This document shows positions 5,394 to 7,969 of a stretch of 7,969 nt of DNA, piece by piece. The notes beneath the pieces are model-generated. The model ran no database searches and had not been told where the DNA came from. It saw nothing but the letters and a program-made list of their open reading frames with translations. This stretch comes from Clostridia bacterium (GTDB lineage: Bacteria > Bacillota > Clostridia > Christensenellales > Borkfalkiaceae). Both the position numbers and the translations under genes were made by a program. How positions within the stretch are numbered: the stretch's first letter is position 1; the number at the start of each line of letters is the position of its first letter. The stretch is taken from positions 1-7,969 of the forward strand of contig JAFVSF010000144.1 of assembly GCA_017503885.1 (NCBI GenBank), in the 5' to 3' direction.

Positions 5394-7112
5394 TCAAGCG
5401 TTTCTGAATTGATAATTGTAAAGGGTTGCGTAAATTCCGTTTTTAGCCAAAAGCTCAACGTGCGTGCCCCTTTCCTTTACCCCATCGCTATCTATAACGA
5501 TAATCTCGTCGGCATTTTTAACGGTTGAAAGTCTATGTGCAACGACTATGGTCGTTCTGCCGACGCTAAGTCTTTCGAGGGCCTCTTGAATTTGCATTTC
5601 GGTAACGTTGTCAAGCGCACTCGTAGCCTCGTCTAAAATAAGTATCGGTGGGTTTTTAAGGAAAGCCCTTGCTATGGCTATTCTCTGCTTCTGTCCACCC
5701 GAGAGCTTAACACCTCTTTCACCTACGTACGTGTCGTATCCATCGTCGAGCGAGGTTATAAAATCGTGAATGTTGGCAAGCCTTGCAGCCTCGTAAATTT
5801 GCTCGTCGGTCGCAGAAAAATCACCGTATGCGATATTGTCCTTTACCGTACCGCTGAATATAAACACGTCTTGAGCTACTATACCTATATTTTTGCGAAG
5901 GTCGTAAAATCTCATATCACGAGTATCTATTCCGTCGATTGAAATTCTGCCCTCGTCAATCTCGTAAAACCTTGGAATAAGGTTACAAAGCGTAGTCTTT
6001 CCACCGCCCGACGGACCTACTAAAGCCACCGTTTCGCCTGCCTTTATATTTAAAGAGAGGTCGTTTAAAATAAGGCTTTCCTCGTCGTCCTTTTGCTTTT
6101 TATATCTAAAACTTACGTTGTCAAAAACAATGTTACCCTGCAATTTATCGACTTCTACAGGGGTTTTTGTTTCATTTTCGGGTATTTCGGCAAGCGTTTC
6201 CTGAAATCTTTCAAACCCGGTCATGCCCTGTTGAATTTGCTCAAAAATTGCAACGAAGGTTCTTATAGGAGTTATAAGGCTTGCTACGTACAAAACGTAT
6301 GCGGTAAGACCGTCTATTTGTATCCAGTCTAAGCAATAAAGTATACCGCCTGCAACAAAGGCAAGCAAATATAAAAAGTCCATTGAAAAGCTCATTGCAG
6401 TATGGAAATTACTCATTGCCTTATACTGCATTGCTCTTGCGCTTTGAAGTCCTTCGTTTGCATGGTTGAACTTTTCGTTTTCGTGCACCTCGGCAGTATA
6501 TGCCTTAGATACTCTTATACCCGAAACAGAGCTTTCTACCGCAGAGTTTATCTCCGCAGTTTTTTCTCTCGAAAGCCTGAAAGACTTCATCATTCCCCCT
6601 CTGAGCTTTACGGCAATCAATATTATTAACGGAAGAACGACTATAACCACGAGAGATAAAAGAGGGTGTATGGTAAACACCATAATAAGTGCTCCAATCA
6701 TGGTTACAAGCGATAAGAAGATATCCTCGGGTCCGTGATGGGCAAGCTCTGAGATTTCAAACAAGTCGTTTATAAGTCTGCTCATTATAGAGCCTGTTTT
6801 TGTTTCGTCATAATAAGAAAACGGTAATTTTTGAAGATGATTAAACAAATCTCTTCTCATATCGCCTTGAATTCTTACGCCGACTACGTGCCCCCAGTAT
6901 GCGATTATATAATTGAGCACGGCTTTTAAAACGAATATGCCGAGTAGCACGCTACCCCACATAATTACGAAGTTTATCTCTCTTACCTTTGTAATTTCAC
7001 CCGCAACCTTTGGATATACGAGATTGCAAACTGCAACGAGCAGTGCGCAAATCATATCAAGTAAAAACAGCTTCCAATGCGGTCTGTAGTATCTGGCAAA
7101 TTTTCTAATCAT
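5394..7112 (-). CDS. ABC exporter half-transporter (MsbA/LmrA type)
   Basis: The 572 residues form a full half-transporter: an N-terminal membrane domain of six helices (about 1-300) followed by an ATPase domain (about 325-572). The ATPase motifs are complete: Walker A GPSGGGKT (366-373), Q-loop Gln414 in IVAQD, signature LSGGQ (470-474), Walker B ILILDE (490-495) with catalytic Glu495, D-loop SALD (498-501) and switch His526. It should act as a homodimer in the cytoplasmic membrane, exporting lipids, drugs or peptides. The substrate cannot be read from the sequence, and no second half-transporter gene or peptidase domain is present. The start is supported by AGAGGA (7118-7123) five bases upstream, inside the end of the asparaginase gene. 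Only one base separates the two genes, so translation is likely coupled. Confidence 0.95.
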   Translation of the reverse strand: MIRKFARYYRPHWKLFLLDMICALLVAVCNLVYPKVAGEITKVREINFVIMWGSVLLGIFVLKAVLNYIIAYWGHVVGVRIQGDMRRDLFNHLQKLPFSYYDETKTGSIMSRLINDLFEISELAHHGPEDIFLSLVTMIGALIMVFTIHPLLSLVVIVVLPLIILIAVKLRGGMMKSFRLSREKTAEINSAVESSVSGIRVSKAYTAEVHENEKFNHANEGLQSARAMQYKAMSNFHTAMSFSMDFLYLLAFVAGGILYCLDWIQIDGLTAYVLYVASLITPIRTFVAIFEQIQQGMTGFERFQETLAEIPENETKTPVEVDKLQGNIVFDNVSFRYKKQKDDEESLILNDLSLNIKAGETVALVGPSGGGKTTLCNLIPRFYEIDEGRISIDGIDTRDMRFYDLRKNIGIVAQDVFIFSGTVKDNIAYGDFSATDEQIYEAARLANIHDFITSLDDGYDTYVGERGVKLSGGQKQRIAIARAFLKNPPILILDEATSALDNVTEMQIQEALERLSVGRTTIVVAHRLSTVKNADEIIVIDSDGVKERGTHVELLAKNGIYATLYNYQFRNA

Positions 7113-7113
7113 T

Positions 7114-7969
7114 TTATTCCTCTGTGTATAAAATTTCGTCTACCACGTTACGGTAGAACATTTTCTTAACCTTATAAGGCGTTTTTGTAATTGCAAGTAT
7201 CCACATGAGCTTGGCAACCACCGCTTCAAGCGTCATATCGTAAGACTCTAAAAATCCGTATTTTTCTTTAAGACTTTTTCCCACCTTATAAACGGTCATA
7301 TCGCTACCGTCGTTTACGACCTGCGTACACATTACGAGAATTTTACCTTTCTTTTTCCACTTTTCTATTACCGAATAAAACCCTCTGTTTTCTCCGTCGG
7401 GAATACCACCCGTACCAAAACTTTCTACAACTACCGCGTCGTAAAAGCTAAAATATTGGTCTAAAACCTTGCTGTCTGCGCCGGGAATAATCTTAAACAC
7501 ACCGACGGACGGGTCAAGCTTACTGTAAAACACAGGCTTACCCGAATACTTTCTGTCACGGTAGCTCATTACCTTTCCGTCTTGAATTATCGCAACTAAC
7601 GGATAGTTTATACTCGAAAAGGCGTTGTAATTTTTGGAATACATCTTTTTAGCCCTTGCGCCGTTTATAACCTTGCCGTTAAAGACTATGCTAACACCGC
7701 AAGCCTTTTTACTGACGCAATACAAAAAGCTGTCTAAAAGATTGTTTTTAGCATCTGTAATCATTAGATCAATAGGCTTTTGAGAGCCTGTTATAACGAT
7801 AGGCTTAGGGCTTTTGGGAATAAGAAAAGAAAGCACGGCTGACGTATACGCCATAGTATCCGTTCCGTGGCATATAACAAACCCGTCGTACCCTTCGTAA
7901 TTTTGCTCGATTGTTTTAGCGAGCAATTCCCACTCTACGGGCGAAAAGTTGGTGGAGTCAATATTCATA
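7114..7969 (-). CDS. L-asparaginase, type I (cytosolic), N-terminus beyond window
   Basis: Asparaginase hydrolyses L-asparagine to aspartate and ammonia. The visible 284 residues match cytosolic type I enzymes (AnsA-like). They include IDSTNFSPVEW at the start, HGTDTMAYT with the Thr36-Asp37 pair of the catalytic triad, TGSQKP, GARAKK with the probable catalytic Lys108, and FGTGGIPD in the C-terminal domain. Family members begin about 50 residues earlier with a GGTIA segment carrying the first nucleophile Thr, which lies past the window edge. The ATG at 7968 is therefore most likely internal. The reading frame is intact and nothing suggests a pseudogene. It is the first visible gene of the minus-strand cluster. 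Residue numbers are counted from the first visible Met. The absence of a signal peptide cannot be checked. Confidence 0.93.
   Translation of the reverse strand, partial: MNIDSTNFSPVEWELLAKTIEQNYEGYDGFVICHGTDTMAYTSAVLSFLIPKSPKPIVITGSQKPIDLMITDAKNNLLDSFLYCVSKKACGVSIVFNGKVINGARAKKMYSKNYNAFSSINYPLVAIIQDGKVMSYRDRKYSGKPVFYSKLDPSVGVFKIIPGADSKVLDQYFSFYDAVVVESFGTGGIPDGENRGFYSVIEKWKKKGKILVMCTQVVNDGSDMTVYKVGKSLKEKYGFLESYDMTLEAVVAKLMWILAITKTPYKVKKMFYRNVVDEILYTEE

Noticed and set aside
5384..5458. Longer acetyltransferase start at 5458
   Set aside because: It would overlap the ABC gene's end by 65 bp and the added residues are the ABC tail in another frame; the ATG at 5383 fits operon spacing better.
6093..6738. 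Plus-strand open frames within the ABC transporter gene, and similar ones at 1580-1777, 4229-4526 and 5304-5528
   Set aside because: They are shadows of strongly supported minus-strand genes, with no ribosome sites or recognisable motifs.

Overview
The window looks like low-GC, Gram-positive-type bacterial DNA, most likely an uncultured anaerobic member of the Clostridia/Bacillota. The reasons are AT-rich coding and intergenic DNA, tRNA genes that encode their own CCA ends, AAGGAGG-like ribosome binding sites, tight operon packing and a Gram-positive style lipoprotein signal. The lineage is inferred from style and no genus is claimed.

Positions 1-576 hold a compact plus-strand tRNA operon: Pro(TGG, 5' end cut off), a CAT tRNA (elongator Met or Ile2), Asp(GTC), Phe(GAA), Thr(TGT) and Tyr(GTA), closed by a strong hairpin terminator at 579-612. 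Two of these tRNAs carry unusual bases: an A1-C72 mismatch in the CAT tRNA, and C instead of U at position 55 in tRNA-Tyr.

Positions 613-1086 have no gene but are not empty. They contain three diverged head-to-tail copies of a hairpin-rich element. The hairpins keep pairing while their sequences change, and the first copy ends in a degenerate duplicate of the tRNA-Tyr 3' end followed by a fragment of the tRNA terminator. This is the most interesting part of the window. Positions 1087-1263 are AT-rich with little recognisable content, and 1264-1319 is a second terminator, facing the genes to the right.

Positions 1325-7969 carry six minus-strand genes, read from right to left: a type I L-asparaginase (N-terminus beyond the window), an MsbA-type ABC exporter half-transporter, a GNAT acetyltransferase, phosphopentomutase (deoB), a four-helix membrane protein with a long basic tail, and a Tyr-rich lipoprotein. 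Spacing is very tight (1 nt, about 10 nt, 39 nt, a 4-nt overlap, 40 nt), so they may form one transcription unit ending at the 1264-1319 terminator, although the two gaps near 40 nt could hide internal promoters. Asparaginase and DeoB suggest amino-acid and nucleoside salvage. The other four have no clear functional link to them. The tRNA operon and this gene cluster converge on the repeat region.
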